The translations under genes were made by a program, and so were the position numbers. A stretch of DNA of 64,000 bases from VRUE01 sp963702705 (GTDB lineage: Bacteria; Actinomycetota; Thermoleophilia; Solirubrobacterales; 70-9): assembly GCA_963702705.1 (NCBI GenBank), contig CAVPDR010000007.1, positions 1 to 64,000 of the forward strand, given 5' to 3'. Positions 1-7,542 of this stretch are shown piece after piece; position 1 is the stretch's first letter, and every line of letters starts with the position of its first letter. The notes under the pieces are model-generated. The model ran no database searches, was not told the DNA's origin, and was given only the letters and a program-made list of their open reading frames with translations.

Positions 1-36
1 TGGACTTTGACCCACCTCCAGGTGGGTCAAAGTCCA
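1..36. repeat. 17-bp-stem hairpin inside rarA
   Basis: Two 17-base arms (1-17 and 20-36) are perfectly complementary around a two-base loop. The arm reads TGGACTTTGACCCACCT. The hairpin is translated in frame in rarA. A related hairpin with a TTTGACCCACC core lies at 51046-51079 after the mutase gene. The element may extend left of the window. Confidence 0.85.
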
Positions 37-671
37 ATGCGATCGACGTTGCCGCGATCGAGGACGCGCTGCAGCGCAAGGCGCTCGATTACGACCGGGC
101 TGGCGACCGCCACTACGACTTCGTCTCGGCCTGGATCAAGGCGACGCGTGGCTCCGACGTCGATGCCTCGCTCTATTACCTGGCGGTGATGCTGGAGGGC
201 GGCGAGGACCCGCGCTTCATCGCGCGCCGCATGGTCATCCTCGCCTCTGAGGACGTCGGCAACGCCGATCCGCAGGCGCTGCTCGTCGCCGATGCCGCGG
301 CTCGGGCTGTCGACCGTGTCGGACTGCCCGAGTGCGCGCTCAACCTCGCCCAGGCCGCTGTCTACCTGGCGCTTGCGCCGAAGTCCAATGCTTCCTACAA
401 GGGACTCGAGGCGGCCCGGGCCGAGGTCCGAGCGAACGGAGCCAAGACGCCGCCCGACTACCTGCGCGACGCGCACTACCCGGGCGCCAAATCGCTGGGC
501 CGGGGCGAGGGCTATCGCTACGCCCACGACGAGCCTGGCGGGATCAGCGATCAGCAGCTCCTTCCGGATGGGCTCGAGGACCGCCGCTTCTACGCCCCGA
601 CCGATCGCGGCTTCGAGGCAGATCTCGGGCGCCGGCTCGAGGTCTTGCGCGGCCGAATTCGTGGTTCTTAA
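3..671 (+). CDS. rarA: RarA (MgsA) recombination factor, C-terminal part only
   Basis: The frame is open from the left window edge and ends at 671, so the AAA+ ATPase part lies outside the window. What remains is the helical C-terminal tetramerisation domain of the RarA/MgsA family, recognisable from IEDALQRKALDYDRAGD, the YDFVSAWIKATRGSD segment, and the later ARRMVILASEDVGNADP and YLALAPKSN stretches. The family acts at stalled replication forks and is related to clamp-loader ATPases. The first 36 bases form a near-perfect hairpin that is read through in frame (about DFDPPPGGSKS) and should fall in the linker before this domain. Family assignment is strong; the missing N-terminus cannot be judged. 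Confidence 0.9.
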   Translation, partial: DFDPPPGGSKSNAIDVAAIEDALQRKALDYDRAGDRHYDFVSAWIKATRGSDVDASLYYLAVMLEGGEDPRFIARRMVILASEDVGNADPQALLVADAAARAVDRVGLPECALNLAQAAVYLALAPKSNASYKGLEAARAEVRANGAKTPPDYLRDAHYPGAKSLGRGEGYRYAHDEPGGISDQQLLPDGLEDRRFYAPTDRGFEADLGRRLEVLRGRIRGS

Positions 672-891
672 TTCAGCCTCGACTCAAAAGTGATTGCCGC
701 AACTTCTTTGGGGGGTACGTGTTTCAGAGTGCGGCTTTCCAAGCTAGAGCCAGGGAGAGCCGACACACCCACCGGGGGCCTGGACTGGGGGCCTCCGGTG
801 GGATTTCAAAGGGGACACAGGGGGGACGGTGATTGCGCCTGGGACTGGGCGCAATTACCGCGTTGGAGCGACCTAATCGGGGGTCGAGGGA
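672..891. other. Non-coding stretch with successive hairpins
   Basis: No gene is seen between the rarA stop and repeat A1. Two clear hairpins follow each other: 768-802 (arms CCCACCGGGGGCC and its complement, loop around TGGACTGG) and 827-860 (arms CGGTGATTGCGCC and its complement, loop TGGGACTG). Each has a single G-T pair in the stem. A weaker hairpin precedes them near 731-767. They may terminate rarA transcription, but there is no clear T-tract. Confidence 0.6.
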
Positions 892-1024
892 GCCGGGAAG
901 TCGTCTCGGCAGGGCCTATGTTCGCTTCGCTGGCGCTCCGCTCACGAACTTGGAGCCGCTTCGCGGCTGATGATCACCTTGCCGGGGGCCGCTTCGCGAG
1001 GCCCTGTCGAGACGACTTCCCGGC
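892..1024. repeat. Palindromic element family A, copy 1
   Basis: Arms 892-916 and 1000-1024 are complementary over 25 bases with one G-T pair. The interior holds a small hairpin and then a core shared with copies 2 and 3: GCCGCTTCGCGGCT, ATCACCTTGCCGGG and GGCCGCTTCGCGAGG. The stem differs from the other copies while the core is conserved. An open frame for the next gene extends leftwards into this element, but this is not taken as coding. Confidence 0.8.
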
Positions 1025-1041
1025 TCGTCTATCGTCCGGCT

Positions 1042-1836
1042 ATGGCTTCCGAGAAGCTCAGGCTCGGCGGGATGGCGCTTCGCAACGGGTTGCTTATCCA
1101 TGGGCCGACTCACTGGGCTGCGGCGGTGCGGCGGCCGGACGGCAGCCTTGAAGTTGCCTCTGAGGCGAAGCCCGAGCTTGCTCCTGGACTGGCTACGCGG
1201 CTGCCTGGCCTGCGGGGGCCGCTGAAGCTTGCCGAGGCGATGGCGGTGCTGCCGCTGGTGCGGCGGCGGATGTCTGCCGCGCGGCTGCCCTTTGAGGACT
1301 GGCGGGTTGTCGCGGCGATCGGCGGTTCGCTCGTTGCCACCGCGGCGCTGCGCAAGCGCTTCGGCAGCTCGGCGCTGCGCGAGGGGGCGGTGCAGGCGAT
1401 CGGTGCGGTGCCGGCCGTTGCGGCCCTGCTCGACCGCGACCTCGCCGCCTACCACGGGGTCGAGCACAAGGCGATCGCCGCTTACGAGCAGGGAATCGAC
1501 GATCCGGCCGGGGTTCCGAAGGAGCACGACCGCTGCGGCTCCAACCTGCTGGCGCCGATGATGCTGCTCTCGGCCGGCGGCACGGTGCTGCTGGAGCGCC
1601 TGGTCGAGAAGCCGAGCCCGGCCACCCGCGCCGTCGTCGGCCTCGCCGGCGCCTCGATCGCGGTCGAGATGTTCGCCTGGAGCGACCGCCACCATGGCGA
1701 CCCGCTGGCCGAGGCGTTTCATACCCCGGGGCGTGAGATCCAGCGCCTGATCGCGACCAAGGAGCCGACCCCGCGCCAGCTCGAGGTCGGCATCGCGGCG
1801 CTGGCCGAGATCCTCCGCGCCGAGAACGGTGCGTAG
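1042..1836 (+). CDS. yqhQ: YqhQ-like DUF1385 membrane protein
   Basis: A 264-residue protein of the DUF1385/YqhQ family. The start is the ATG at 1042 (MASEKLRLGG); an upstream in-frame ATG at 970 lies inside palindromic element A1 and would add residues encoded by the repeat. It has the family hallmarks: N-terminal GGMALRNGLL, then HGVEHKAIAAYE and a downstream RCGSNL. These His, Glu and Cys residues have led to a suggested metal-binding role. Hydrophobic segments around residues 85-135 and 170-205 suggest a membrane protein. The reaction is unknown. It ends 11 bases before mce and probably shares its transcript. Confidence 0.75.
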   Translation: MASEKLRLGGMALRNGLLIHGPTHWAAAVRRPDGSLEVASEAKPELAPGLATRLPGLRGPLKLAEAMAVLPLVRRRMSAARLPFEDWRVVAAIGGSLVATAALRKRFGSSALREGAVQAIGAVPAVAALLDRDLAAYHGVEHKAIAAYEQGIDDPAGVPKEHDRCGSNLLAPMMLLSAGGTVLLERLVEKPSPATRAVVGLAGASIAVEMFAWSDRHHGDPLAEAFHTPGREIQRLIATKEPTPRQLEVGIAALAEILRAENGA

Positions 1837-1847
1837 ACTGCCGCCTC

Positions 1848-2261
1848 GTGTTTGGACGGATCGACCACATCGGCATCGCCGTCGAGGACATCGATGCCGC
1901 GATCGAGCTCTACGAGAAGAGCTTCGAGATGGAGCTCGGCCTGCGCGAAACGGTTGCGGAGCAGGGGGTCGAGGCGGCTCTGCTCAACGTCGGCGACGGC
2001 CACGTCGAGCTGATGGCGGCGACCGGCCCCGACACGCCGGTCGGCAAGTTCATCGCCAAGCGCGGCGCCGGCCTGCACCACATCGCCTACGCGGTCGATG
2101 ACATCGACGCGACGCTGGAGCGGCTGGCGGCGGCCGGGATCGAGCTGATCGACGCCAAGGCACGGGTCGGCATCGGCGGCAGCCGCGTCGCCTTTCTGCA
2201 TCCGCGCTCGACCGAGCGCGTGTTGACCGAGATCGTCGAACCCCCAGGAGGAGGACACTGA
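1848..2261 (+). CDS. mce: Methylmalonyl-CoA epimerase
   Basis: A 137-residue vicinal-oxygen-chelate protein starting with GTG at 1848. Two glyoxalase-like half domains are visible, beginning at FGRIDHIGIAVEDI and GAGLHHIAYAVDDI. Candidate metal ligands are His7, a His at 77/78 and a Glu in the C-terminal EIVEPP. The enzyme interconverts the 2S and 2R forms of methylmalonyl-CoA between propionyl-CoA carboxylase and the B12-dependent mutase. Partners of the same pathway lie far off in this window (mutase 49.4 kb, carboxylase beta 53.2 kb). The stop codon overlaps the next start (TGATG), so translation is probably coupled. Confidence 0.88.
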   Translation: MFGRIDHIGIAVEDIDAAIELYEKSFEMELGLRETVAEQGVEAALLNVGDGHVELMAATGPDTPVGKFIAKRGAGLHHIAYAVDDIDATLERLAAAGIELIDAKARVGIGGSRVAFLHPRSTERVLTEIVEPPGGGH

Positions 2262-2482
2262 TGGCTGACGCGCAGAAGGTGGAGATCGGCTTCGAGGGCG
2301 GCCAGGTGATCTCCGTGCGCCTTAACGATGATGAGCTGAAGGACCTGCGCAAGCAGGTCGAGAAGGGCGGCTGGCACGACGTCAATACCGAGGACGGCGT
2401 GCTCGCGCTCTACCTCGGCAAGGTCTCCTTCATCCAGATTGACTCGGGCGCCCACAAGGTCGGTTTCTCAGGGGGCGCGTAA
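2261..2482 (+). CDS. Small conserved-looking protein, unknown function
   Basis: A 73-residue protein whose ATG overlaps the mce stop codon by one base. A very strong ribosome site, AGGAGGAGG, lies about six bases upstream in the last mce codons, so the frame is well supported. The sequence is soluble with alternating charge (KVEIGFEGGQVISVRLNDDE, then KVSFIQIDSGAHKVGF) and looks like a small beta-rich fold. No motif pointing to a function was recognised. Tight coupling to mce suggests joint expression but does not prove a shared role. Confidence 0.7.
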   Translation: MADAQKVEIGFEGGQVISVRLNDDELKDLRKQVEKGGWHDVNTEDGVLALYLGKVSFIQIDSGAHKVGFSGGA

Positions 2483-2491
2483 CCCCTGAGC

Positions 2492-3115
2492 ATGAAATTC
2501 AGAACGGCAATCGGTCTATTCGGCGCGGCTGCTGTGGGCGCGGCGCTGTGGTGGCGCAAGAACCCTTCCGCCTGCCCCTACGGCCAGCGGTTCTGGGTCG
2601 AAGCGCCGCACCCGATCATCACTCGCGATCGCCTGCGCTCGATCCTGCGGCCCGAGCCGGGCGAGCGGATTCTCGAGATCGGCCCCGGCGTCGGCTACTA
2701 CACCCTCGACATGGCCGAGTGGGTCGGCCCCGAGGGCAGGGTCGAGATCTTCGACCTTCAACAGGAGTTCCTCGATCACACCACCGCCCGCGCCGGCGAG
2801 CGCGGCCTGACCAACGTGATCCCGACCCAGGGCGACGCCACGGCCCTTCCCTACGAGGACGACTCGATGGACGCCGTCGCCCTGACCGCGGTCCTCGGCG
2901 AGATCCCCGACCCGGTGGCCGCCCTGCGCGAGATCGCCCGCGTGCTCAAGCCGGAAGGCCGTTTGATCGTCGGCGAGCTCTTCGGCGATCCACACTTCAC
3001 CACCATTGGGCGGCTCAGGAGCCAATCCGCCGAAGTCGGCCTCGGCGTTGAGGATCGCTCCGGTAACTGGTTCGCTTACTTCGCGCGTCTCAAGAGGGTC
3101 CATTCGCCAAGCTGA
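2492..3115 (+). CDS. Class I SAM-dependent methyltransferase
   Basis: A 207-residue protein with a Rossmann methyltransferase core: motif I is ILEIGPGVGYYT (about residues 60-71), the acidic end of strand 2 is VEIFDLQQEF, and later motifs are GDATALPYEDDSMDAV and LKPEGRLIVGE. The N-terminus (residues 7-21) is hydrophobic and Ala/Gly-rich, followed by WWRKNPSACPYGQ, suggesting membrane attachment. The substrate cannot be told; the pattern matches UbiE/Methyltransf_11-type enzymes. It starts 10 bases after the preceding small gene and likely ends that operon. Confidence 0.8.
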   Translation: MKFRTAIGLFGAAAVGAALWWRKNPSACPYGQRFWVEAPHPIITRDRLRSILRPEPGERILEIGPGVGYYTLDMAEWVGPEGRVEIFDLQQEFLDHTTARAGERGLTNVIPTQGDATALPYEDDSMDAVALTAVLGEIPDPVAALREIARVLKPEGRLIVGELFGDPHFTTIGRLRSQSAEVGLGVEDRSGNWFAYFARLKRVHSPS

Positions 3116-3181
3116 CACCAGGTCGACCGCCTCGGATCAGGTGACTGACGTGGCATCCGGGAACGTCTCGATACTTAGGCG

Positions 3182-4426
3182 ATGCTCCTGCGGGGAATCG
3201 GGCTTCAGCGTGCGGTTCGCTCGACCATAATTCTTGGCGCCGGTGCGTCCCGCGGCGCATCGTTTGCCCGATCGCCGCAGCAGGTACTACCCCCTCTCGA
3301 CGCCGACTTCTTTCAGCAGGCACAACGACTCGACGAGAACACCTTTAACAATCACGTCGCGGAGGTCATCGATTTCGTTCGAGATGAATATGGTGCGAGC
3401 AATCTTCCGACACTCGAGACCCTCTTCACTCAGCTGGAGGGATATGACAAGTTCCTTCAGCGACTCTACGTCAAGCCAGGCCGAAAGCCCGAGCGCTACA
3501 AAAAACAGCTGAGCCGTCTGCTGGAGTTGATTCCCCTTGTCTTTCGGGCAGCCTGCGGGGGAAAAAGGTGTCACTGGCACGATCGCATCGCCTTTGCTCT
3601 GCGCAAGGAAGACGCTGTCATCAGCTTCAACTACGACGTGTTGATGGATGAGGCCCTGGCGCGTCTCGCAAAAGGGGTCTGGAAGGCAGATCGGGGGTAT
3701 GGGTTTCCGATCAAGGACGGGGTCGATGCTTGGTCGGCAGAGACAACGCCGGGAGGATTTCCCACCAAGACCTACTTGCGGTTGCTCAAGCCACATGGCT
3801 CTCTCCACTGGGGACACATCGACGTGCCCAAAAAAAGCCTGCGATTGCACACCGATGCTTACGCTCATAGGTCTGCTCGGGCAAACATCATTCCGCCCAC
3901 GTGGGATAAGGGGATCCTCGGCGAGTGGCCGTGGAAGCCCGTTTGGCAGGAGGCGAGCACCATGCTGCAGGCCACACGATGCCTGATCGTCATCGGTTAC
4001 TCCGTTCCGCAGACAGACCTCACGTCGCAGGCACTCATTCGATCGTCCTTGAGCGAAGGCAATCTTCGCCTTCTGGTCGTTGCCAATCCGGATCCTGTGG
4101 CGCGTGGGCGAGTTGTCGATCTGGCGCGCGGTGCAATAAATTCGCGAACCCGCATATTGGAGCTCGATGACTTGGCTGAATTTGCACAGCTTTTGGACGA
4201 AACCCCGGTTGAGCAGCGAGAACGCCAGGCAACTCTACGTCAGCTTCAAGCCGTCGAAGAGCAGGTCGATGACCTGGAGGATCTGACTGACGATCTTGAA
4301 GTCATCGATCTCAATGATCTGGACTGGCGAATCGATGAGCTTGAGGATCAAGACTTCGATGGCTTGGAGCGCCAAATCGAAGAACTGGAAACCAAGGTCT
4401 CGGACTTGGAAGGCCTCGTCGAGTAA
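3182..4426 (+). CDS. SIR2-like domain protein, possible anti-phage effector
   Basis: A 414-residue protein. The N-terminal part has SIR2-like NAD-binding features: IILGAGASRGASF (residues 16-28), ISFNYDVLMDEA with Asn150, KPHGSLHW with His205, and LIVIGYSVPQTD near 270. In known SIR2 defence NADases an Asn and a His in corresponding blocks are catalytic. Residues 350-414 form an acidic Leu-rich region of repeated LEDL/DDLE/IDEL units, likely a coiled coil or binding surface. Base composition is visibly less GC-rich than the flanks and the gene sits beside a gene remnant, which suggests acquisition. A defence role is inferred from family and context only; a metabolic deacylase is less likely because no zinc Cys set is seen. 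Confidence 0.75.
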   Translation: MLLRGIGLQRAVRSTIILGAGASRGASFARSPQQVLPPLDADFFQQAQRLDENTFNNHVAEVIDFVRDEYGASNLPTLETLFTQLEGYDKFLQRLYVKPGRKPERYKKQLSRLLELIPLVFRAACGGKRCHWHDRIAFALRKEDAVISFNYDVLMDEALARLAKGVWKADRGYGFPIKDGVDAWSAETTPGGFPTKTYLRLLKPHGSLHWGHIDVPKKSLRLHTDAYAHRSARANIIPPTWDKGILGEWPWKPVWQEASTMLQATRCLIVIGYSVPQTDLTSQALIRSSLSEGNLRLLVVANPDPVARGRVVDLARGAINSRTRILELDDLAEFAQLLDETPVEQRERQATLRQLQAVEEQVDDLEDLTDDLEVIDLNDLDWRIDELEDQDFDGLERQIEELETKVSDLEGLVE

Positions 4427-4428
4427 GG

Positions 4429-4674
4429 CTAGCCGCGGATCGCCTTGCCAGTGATGTTCTTCAGTCTGGTGTGGTCCCGCTGAGAGAGGTTGCCGGGGCG
4501 GCCCCTGGACTTTTTGACCAAGTTGAGCAGTTCGTGCTGCTCCTTTTTGGTCAGGTTGCGCTTGATCCGGTCGCGGCCTTTCTCGACCAGCCAGACGGAG
4601 ACGGCCCAGACCAGCTTCCAAGGCACTCTCTTCCACACAGCCGGCGCGGCGCGGCGGGCGATCCAGAACGGCAT
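4429..4674 (-). CDS. Small basic protein, unknown function
   Basis: An 81-residue frame on the minus strand from ATG 4674, convergent with the SIR2-like gene two bases away. It reads as a real protein: a Trp-rich amphipathic N-terminal half (WKRVPWKLVWAVSVWLVEKG) followed by a Lys/Arg-rich half with KKEQHELLNLVKKSRGRPGN. A longer frame upstream in the same phase is Arg/Pro-rich and looks like a shadow. Function unknown; basic character would fit membrane-surface or nucleic-acid binding. Confidence 0.6.
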   Translation of the reverse strand: MPFWIARRAAPAVWKRVPWKLVWAVSVWLVEKGRDRIKRNLTKKEQHELLNLVKKSRGRPGNLSQRDHTRLKNITGKAIRG

Positions 4675-4691
4675 GCGGAGGTTGTACCCGC

Positions 4692-4793
4692 TCAAGGCGG
4701 CGTACAACCGCTGCCCAGCCGTTTCGCCGACTGCTGACAGGCCGGGCACCAGTAGGTGGTGCGGTTTGGCAGGATCGTGTCGCCCTCGGCCAC
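4692..4793 (-). pseudogene. Remnant of Fpg/Nei-type DNA glycosylase zinc finger
   Basis: After the stop of the BtrH-like gene, the same minus-strand frame reads about 33 residues containing LPNRTTYWCPACQ. This resembles the C-terminal end of the zinc finger of formamidopyrimidine-DNA glycosylase/Nei proteins, whose tails typically end in TYxCPxCQ. The catalytic N-terminus, helix-two-turn-helix and first Cys pair are absent, so this would be a decayed 3' end. The match is short and the call tentative. Confidence 0.4.
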
Positions 4794-4796
4794 GAG

Positions 4797-5762
4797 TCAG
4801 GCGAGGGCGGTCCAGAGTCGGTTCTCGGCTTCGGCCACCTTCCGCGCGGCCGTGTCGATCTCGGCCCAGAGCGCTGGCTCGGGGTCGTCGCGCTCGCTGG
4901 CGGCGTGGAAGGCGGCCGCCAGGTCGGTCCAGCGCGCCGCCGCCTCTGCGGCGAGCGGGGCCTCGGGCCGGCCGGCCTCCTCGAGGAAGCGGGAGTACAT
5001 GAGCCGGAAGGCGCCGCCGCCGGTGCCGCGGCGCTCGATCACCTGGTAGCCGAAGCGGGCGCACCACTGCCAGTCCTCGGCCGCCTCGGGCCAGCTGCCG
5101 GCCTCGCCGGCGAGGCGGTCGACCGCGCCGAGGCCGGAGAACTCGCCGAACTCGGAGGCGACCATCGCCTGGGAGGCGCGCTCGATCGCGGCCGGGATCG
5201 CCTCGCGCAGCTGCTCCTGGCTTACTCCGCCCGAGGCGGTGAACATGTGGCCGGAGAGGGGGTAGGCGGGGTGGCCGCTGTGGCGCGCCCGGTCGAGATC
5301 CGCCAGCCGCGTCGTCGTCTGCAGTTGCTCGAAGCCGGTGTCGGAGAGGTGGGCAAACTCGTCGTCGTAGCCGGCGAGGACCACGGCGTGGCCGGGGAAG
5401 TGGGCCGAGTTGCCGTAGTGATCGAGGTAATAGAGATCGGTGAGCAGGAGAACTGGCTGGCCGGCGTCGACCTCGGCCCGCGCCGCCTCCCAGGCCCCGT
5501 TGTCGCCCTCCTCAAACGTGCGCAGCTCCAGGGCCGCGCCAGTCAGCTCGCTGAAGTTCTCCTCGAGCCGGGCGGTGCGGCCGTTGAACCAGCGGCTCGG
5601 CGAGGCGTCCTCGAGCGAGACGTAATAGAAGCAGGCGCCGGCCCCGAGGCCGAACGCCATCTCCTCGCTGATCTCGGCGCCGTGGAAGGCCAGCAGGTTG
5701 CGCAGGGCGGTGCTGCCGCAATGGTGGCCGGGCGTGTGGGTGTAGCCGGGGACGGAGGGCAT
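4797..5762 (-). CDS. BtrH N-terminal / DUF4872 family protein
   Basis: A 321-residue protein from ATG 5762 (MPSVPGYTHTPG). Residues 1-140 carry the BtrH_N signature: HTPGHHCGSTALRNLLAFHG with a candidate nucleophilic Cys, then GLGAGACFYYVSLED, and later PGHAVVLAGYDDEFAHLSDT. The C-terminal half matches the DUF4872 style (FRLMYSRFLEEAG and a helical tail). BtrH in butirosin synthesis transfers an acyl side chain from a carrier protein; stand-alone actinobacterial members are uncharacterised. No carrier protein or antibiotic cluster is nearby. A longer frame to 6365 runs antisense through the PAP2 gene and is rejected. Confidence 0.72.
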   Translation of the reverse strand: MPSVPGYTHTPGHHCGSTALRNLLAFHGAEISEEMAFGLGAGACFYYVSLEDASPSRWFNGRTARLEENFSELTGAALELRTFEEGDNGAWEAARAEVDAGQPVLLLTDLYYLDHYGNSAHFPGHAVVLAGYDDEFAHLSDTGFEQLQTTTRLADLDRARHSGHPAYPLSGHMFTASGGVSQEQLREAIPAAIERASQAMVASEFGEFSGLGAVDRLAGEAGSWPEAAEDWQWCARFGYQVIERRGTGGGAFRLMYSRFLEEAGRPEAPLAAEAAARWTDLAAAFHAASERDDPEPALWAEIDTAARKVAEAENRLWTALA

Positions 5763-5792
5763 GTGGCCAATTCTGATTGACCTTGGAGGCGG

Positions 5793-5926
5793 GCGGTGTC
5801 GGGCGTCCTCTCGGCGGTGCCTATGCACCGCCTTTGGCGGTGTGAATTTGCTGCCGCTTCGCGGCTGATAATCACCTTGCCGGGGGCCGCTTCGCGAGGC
5901 ACCGACGAGAGGACGCCCGACACCGC
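5793..5926. repeat. Palindromic element family A, copy 2
   Basis: Arms 5793-5821 and 5898-5926 are complementary over 29 bases with one mismatch. The interior holds a small hairpin (CACCGCC / GGCGGTG) and then the family core: GCCGCTTCGCGGCT, ATCACCTTGCCGGG and GGCCGCTTCGCGAGG. The core matches copy 1 almost base for base while the stem is different. It fills the divergent gap between the BtrH-like and PAP2 genes, so promoters must lie in or beside it. Confidence 0.82.
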
Positions 5927-5942
5927 TTATCCTGCGCGACCG

Positions 5943-6437
5943 ATGAACGACCTCGACGTCAGGCTGCTGCGCGCTATGCGGACCAAGGGGCACTCGCCCG
6001 GCTTGGAGAGAGCTGCGAAAGCTTTGGGGAAGGCCGGGAACAACGGGGCTATTTGGGTTGTGCTCTGTCTGGTTGTTCTGGCGTTGACCGATTCCAATGG
6101 CGAAGCTTGGTTCATCTGCGCTCTGTTGGCGCCGATCGCGATTGCGCTCAATTACCTGATCAAGCTGATCGTCAGGCGGCCGCGGCCGGTGCTCGAGGGG
6201 TTGCCGCCGCTCGGCGGTGCTCCGAGTTCGCTCAGCTTTCCCTCTGCGCACGCGACCTCTTCGTTTGCCGTGGCCACGGCGATGACCCGCGTCGACGCTT
6301 GGGGGGCGCTCGCCTTCGCCCTCGCCTTCGCCCTCTCGCTCGGTCGTCCCTACCTCGGGATGCACTACCCGTCCGACGTCCTCGCCGGCGCCGTGCTCGG
6401 CATCGGCCTGGGCCTGATCGTGCCGCTCTCGCTGTGA
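5943..6437 (+). CDS. PAP2-family phosphatase
   Basis: A 164-residue integral membrane protein of the PAP2 superfamily. The phosphatase triad blocks are present: KLIVRRPRP (KX6RP type), SFPSAHATS (PSGH type) and RPYLGMHYPSDVLAG (the SRX5HX3D block). It probably dephosphorylates a lipid phosphate or polyprenyl diphosphate. ATG 5943 (MNDLDVRLL) is chosen; the open frame runs back to 5796 but that part is repeat A2. The stop overlaps the GTG start of ychF by four bases (GTGA), so the two are co-translated. Confidence 0.85.
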   Translation: MNDLDVRLLRAMRTKGHSPGLERAAKALGKAGNNGAIWVVLCLVVLALTDSNGEAWFICALLAPIAIALNYLIKLIVRRPRPVLEGLPPLGGAPSSLSFPSAHATSSFAVATAMTRVDAWGALAFALAFALSLGRPYLGMHYPSDVLAGAVLGIGLGLIVPLSL

Positions 6438-7507
6438 AGGTCGGGATCGTCGGCCTGCCCAACGCGGGCAAGTCGACCCTCTTCAACGCGCTGACCAAAG
6501 GCGGCGCCCAGACCGGCGACTACCCGTTCACGACGATCGAGCCCAACGTGGCGATCGCCCAGGTTGCCGACGAGCGGCTCGAGGCGATCGCGAAGACCGT
6601 GCGCAGCTCGAAGCTGGAACCGGCGACGATCGCCTTCCACGACATCGCCGGCCTGGTCAAGGGCGCCTCGGAAGGGGAGGGGCTGGGCAACCAGTTCCTC
6701 GCCTCGATCCGCGAGACCGATGCGATCTGCCACGTCGTCCGCTGCCACGCCGACTCCGGCGTGCCCCATCCCGACGGCCGCGTCGACCCGCTGGCCGACA
6801 TCGAGACGATCGAGACCGAGCTGATGCTCTCCGACTACGAGCAGGCCGAGCGCCGCCTGCACCGGGTCGGCAAGGGGGCGAAGACGGGCGACGCCGAGGC
6901 GATCGCCGAGCGCGACTGGCTGGAGCAGGTGGTCGCGGCGCTGGCCGAAGGCAAGCCGGCCCGCTCGGTCCCGGTCCCCGACGCGGCCGCCGCCGGCCCG
7001 CGCAACCTGCAGGCTCTGACCTCGAAGCCGATCCTCTACGTCGCCAACGTCGACGAGGGCGACGCCGAGGCGCCCGAGGCCGTCGCCGCCCACGCCGAGG
7101 CGGTCGGCGCCGGCGTGGTCGCGGTCAGCGCCCGGATCGAGGGCGAGCTGGCCGAGCTCGACCCGGCCGAAGCCGAGGAGATGCGCGAGTCCTACGGCGT
7201 CGGCGGCTCGGGTCTGGCGCGCCTCGTGCGCGGCGCCTACGACCTGCTCGACCTGATCACCTTCTTCACCGCCGGCGAGGACAAGGAGGCGGTCGCCCGT
7301 CCGCTGGCCCGCGGCTCCAGCGCCTGGGAGGCGGCCGGGACGATCCACACCGAGATCCAGGACGCCTTCGTCAAGGCCGAGGCGATCGGCTGGCAGCAGC
7401 TGGTCGAGTGCGGCGGCTACGCAGCGGCACGCGACAAAGGCCTGCTGCGGATCGAGGGGCGCGACTACGTAGTTCAAGACGGCGACGTGATCACGATCAA
7501 GGTTTAG
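6434..7507 (+). CDS. ychF: YchF/OLA1-type GTPase-like ATPase
   Basis: A 357-residue protein starting at GTG 6434, giving VKVGIVGLPNAGKSTLFNAL at the N-terminus as expected for YchF. G motifs are visible: NAGKST (P-loop), DIAGLVKGAS (G3) and YVANVDEG in the position of the altered G4 that gives the family its ATP preference. The C-terminal TGS-like domain is present (LITFFTAGEDKEAVARPL through YVVQDGDVITIKV). Length is normal for the family. YchF is ribosome-associated and linked to translation and stress responses. A longer upstream frame overlaps PAP2 and is not used. Confidence 0.93.
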   Translation: MKVGIVGLPNAGKSTLFNALTKGGAQTGDYPFTTIEPNVAIAQVADERLEAIAKTVRSSKLEPATIAFHDIAGLVKGASEGEGLGNQFLASIRETDAICHVVRCHADSGVPHPDGRVDPLADIETIETELMLSDYEQAERRLHRVGKGAKTGDAEAIAERDWLEQVVAALAEGKPARSVPVPDAAAAGPRNLQALTSKPILYVANVDEGDAEAPEAVAAHAEAVGAGVVAVSARIEGELAELDPAEAEEMRESYGVGGSGLARLVRGAYDLLDLITFFTAGEDKEAVARPLARGSSAWEAAGTIHTEIQDAFVKAEAIGWQQLVECGGYAAARDKGLLRIEGRDYVVQDGDVITIKV

Positions 7508-7542
7508 CTCCCGCTGAGCGCTTGGGCTCTAAGGTTCTCGGC

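Noticed and set aside
970..1041. Upstream in-frame start for the YqhQ-like gene
   Set aside because: The extra 24 residues are encoded by palindromic element A1; the family normally begins near the chosen ATG at 1042.
5796..5942. Upstream start for the PAP2 gene
   Set aside because: The extension is entirely repeat A2 sequence and would put non-membrane residues in front of a normal start.
4797..6365. BtrH-like gene extended to 522 codons
   Set aside because: The extension is antisense to the PAP2 gene and low-complexity; the family begins at ATG 5762.
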